Of a stretch of DNA of 64,000 nucleotides, positions 63,301-64,000 are shown in pieces. Every line of letters starts with the position of its first letter. Positions within the stretch are counted from its first letter, which is position 1. The notes beneath the pieces were generated by a model, which saw only the letters and a program-made list of their open reading frames with translations, was not told where the DNA came from and did no database searches. The position numbers and the translations under genes were made by a program. Location: positions 54,882 through 118,881 of the forward strand of contig JACRLI010000003.1 of the NCBI GenBank assembly GCA_016235265.1, in the 5' to 3' direction. The stretch comes from Candidatus Eisenbacteria bacterium. Lineage in GTDB: Bacteria > Eisenbacteria > RBG-16-71-46 > JACRLI01.

Positions 63301-63667
63301 CACCTGTGATGGGCTCCCCGGAGTAATTGACGTGTGCGCCACGGCCTGCAGCTGGCCGGTCACCGGCGTCCAGCCGGGACCGGGGGTCGCAGCCTTCGGC
63401 ATTCACTCGGTTGCTCCCAACCCGTCCATGCACGGCATGGAAATCCACTATGCCCTGGCGCAGGCCGGACAGGCCCGGCTGGAGGTCTTCAACACCTCCG
63501 GCCAGCGCGTCCGTAACCTGGTCAGCGGGCAGGTGGATGCGGGTGTGCGGTCCCTGCGCTGGGATGGCCGCGGTGACAATGGCCGCGCCCTCTCGCCGGG
63601 AACCTACTTCCTCAGGCTCAGTGCCGGAGGCAAGGTGGACACCCGGAAGGTGGCGTTGCTCCGGTAG
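60398..63667 (+). CDS. Large secreted repeat protein with LTD-like N-terminus and FlgD-Ig C-terminus
   Basis: This 1089-residue protein starts at ATG 60398 with a perfect AAGGAGG box. Signal peptide MKRVRHLLAWIVLGTVLGCP ends near AFAQ. A lamin-tail-like domain (about 55-290, SEYIEIYNPTSIPISLNGKY) follows. Then come three repeats of about 225-240 residues (300-541, 542-766, 767-995). They share VRFHQRWEN, GVFLPDFGPIG, FNVPP, SFFDVF, P-x-GW-x-G and a Cys-Cys pair in TLCCFSVNF, TTCCFTLTF and SSCCFSVTF. The FlgD-Ig end (about 1000-1089) has LRWDGRGDNGRALSPGTYFL. It is probably a surface or appendage protein of unknown role, with its own terminator. Confidence 0.87.
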   Translation: MKRVRHLLAWIVLGTVLGCPWAFAQTCTIGGHDETSEVFAGGGWALTPGSPGPIVGAPSGTHLVFSEIAPRGAGLGAGSDSSEYIEIYNPTSIPISLNGKYISDDPQYYRTVNGPYAVAVNSDYTLKFPSGLTLLPGRTLVLCVTKAGFAASGASAAGAQYFLEMKDSNANPSDDMIPVSTNSVYPLSGGMMTNPSATNGEWVVLYCWDGASDLVCDIDYASWGANSASNAKMDKTGVAVDGPDADAIPSNYLADTPAAGQSNLGSSTALTKPNTYQRVGGEVGETALGGNGCVGRVSPRVIDWAPVAGTQNIRFHIRWENLDSDAMSPPIQGSMASQEFGVFLPDHGLIGDFNVPPMQPNSFFDVFIEVPLANLPAPPQKIVPGGSGAPGRIQPASATPYGTRRVATTCPPDTNWAGNVDIMWSASGQGGQVNKHYGDLLGCIGGAPSYIHFRGSNCTTPMPWSISGVCAGYTVTLVNEDFSPAPNPVPVGWTGWISVSIATGVAPGTLCCFSVNFQCAGATSAIDICSFACECNPPSPVLTQNDWTKLGAIVRFHQRWENQNATANTGAISGNVNSQKLGVFLPDFGPIGTFNVPPLAPSSFFDVFLDIPLASLPPEPELRLPGVLPGTPNRCVEDHWHGNVNVTWSGNGTPGQAFKHFGEMPVMPGGGPTYLWVETDCNSTLGAAWSFAGICPGFSVSLVNPDSTPAPNPVPPGWIGMVCVSATAATPVGTTCCFTLTFICDGAPGVIDICAKTCDWGPKHPHLAVVDWKKLGTTVRFHQRWENPDPSTPTDPVSGTMNSQAFGAFQPDFGPIGQFDVPPIAPNSFFDVFFDVPLTALPPEPQEVLPGGGPPPGTPCPEDTSWSGNVDINWAGAGGTGQVNYHFTGLLVRPGFGSSHVHTLIFCGSAAGSPWSISGLCPGWSATLLNEDFTPAPNPVPPGWTGWISVAATNAVPVGSSCCFSVTFTCDGLPGVIDVCATACSWPVTGVQPGPGVAAFGIHSVAPNPSMHGMEIHYALAQAGQARLEVFNTSGQRVRNLVSGQVDAGVRSLRWDGRGDNGRALSPGTYFLRLSAGGKVDTRKVALLR

Positions 63668-63685
63668 CAGCGGAGTCGCTCAAGG

Positions 63686-63716
63686 AAAGGGCCCCGGGGT
63701 TTCCCGGGGCCCTTTT
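63686..63716 (+). terminator. Intrinsic terminator after the large repeat-protein gene
   Basis: AAAGGGCCCCGGG and CCCGGGGCCCTTT form a 13-bp perfect stem with a 4-base loop, ending in TTTT. It starts 19 bases after the stop. A group II intron appears to begin 6 bases after the U-tract. Confidence 0.92.
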
Positions 63717-63721
63717 CGCTG

Positions 63722-64000
63722 GTACGCCCAGCATGGGCACTGACTTGGAGGTGGAAGTCCTCCGGGAACTTGGTCACAGGGACCCAAGGGAACCGCAAGG
63801 TGCCAACCGTGAGGGGAGCGCTGAAGGAAGCGGGGAACGAACCTGCAGGCCGACGAACGGAAACCGGATAGAAGGCGATGCCGACCAGGGCGAGCGGGCC
63901 AGTGACCGTGAAGCTCTTGTGACCGAAGGTCGGTGGCGTAGATCCGGCGGTCGTGCAGGGAAGGCCAGTGCTCTTATCTGGGGAGATCTCGCTTTATGCC
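63722..64000 (+). mobile_element. Group II intron, 5' portion (class C-like), truncated by window edge
   Basis: From GTACGCCCAGCATGGGCACT the sequence has the layout of bacterial group IIC domain I: a GUGYG-like start, GGTGGAAGTCCTCC, AACCGCAAGGTG, CTGAAGGAAGCGG, GAACCTGCAGGC, and later a CTTATCTGGGGAGATCTCG segment near 63972-63990. The same order of elements is known from the Oceanobacillus iheyensis IIC intron. Insertion right behind an intrinsic terminator is the hallmark of class C introns. The reverse transcriptase and domains V-VI, if present, lie beyond the window. Confidence 0.8.

Noticed and set aside
60272-63448. A 1058-codon open frame on the minus strand
   Set aside because: It is antisense to the large repeat protein, which has a signal peptide, SD box, repeats and terminator.

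Overview
The window is about 64 kb of GC-rich bacterial chromosome with housekeeping genes and no plasmid or phage backbone. The organism is Gram-negative: it has outer-membrane beta-barrel proteins ending in Phe, lipoprotein and Sec signals, and a TatA. Several genes (a Kelch protein, a very large repeat protein and a gene remnant) carry a FlgD-Ig-like C-terminal domain of the 'WDGRxxxGxxxxxGxYFLRL' type. With DUF2911, DUF3570, a tricorn protease and a two-component 'reg_prop' propeller kinase, this points to the Fibrobacteres-Chlorobi-Bacteroidetes side of the tree, with Candidatus Eisenbacteria-like bacteria as my best guess. No rRNA is present to test this.

Region 1 (1-10.6 kb, all minus strand) is an information-processing block in the order tRNA-Val, thrS, infC, rpmI, rplT, pheS, pheT, a zapB-like gene, zapA, a probable 6S RNA, rny, ymdB, folD (cut by the window edge). 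infC appears to start with AUC, and a terminator hairpin in its leader leaves no room for a promoter behind it. thrS lacks the TGS domain. Region 2 (10.6-15.5 kb) has tatA and an aromatic-amino-acid pair: DAHP synthase behind a complete attenuator (promoter, 23-aa leader peptide rich in Tyr/Phe/Trp, terminator), and aroC, translationally coupled to a DUF885 peptidase-like gene.

Region 3 (15.7-28.7 kb) holds membrane transporters (a DMT-like protein, a MATE-like flippase, an AmpG-like MFS), a P-loop kinase-like protein, a small beta-barrel, a dimethylargininase-like enzyme, a YcaQ-type winged-helix protein, an ABC-F ATPase and an M3 oligopeptidase. Region 4 (28.9-35.8 kb, plus strand) is an operon-like set: PIG-L deacetylase, 42-aa membrane peptide, Na+/solute symporter, then a Kelch/FlgD surface protein. 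Region 5 (35.8-41.1 kb) has DUF2911, pepT and a four-gene redox cassette (TlpA thioredoxin, DUF4266 lipoprotein, DUF3570 beta-barrel, ApbE) in which the DUF3570 protein carries a motif matching the ApbE flavinylation consensus.

Region 6 (41.5-56.9 kb) holds RecQ, a tricorn-like protease, a decayed FlgD-Ig gene, a cytochrome b, an NmrA-like reductase, a 1190-residue hybrid sensor kinase, a Ser/Thr kinase with a periplasmic propeller, and a YaiI-family gene. Region 7 (57-64 kb, plus strand) has a two-subunit 2-oxoacid:ferredoxin oxidoreductase in which four ancestral subunits are fused into two chains, then a 1089-residue secreted repeat protein. Right behind that gene's terminator is the 5' part of what looks like a class C group II intron running off the window.

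Three tandem-repeat patches (42, 38 and about 57 bp periods) lie in gene 3' flanks. Recognisable promoters have a good TTGACA box and a looser TAnnnT box.
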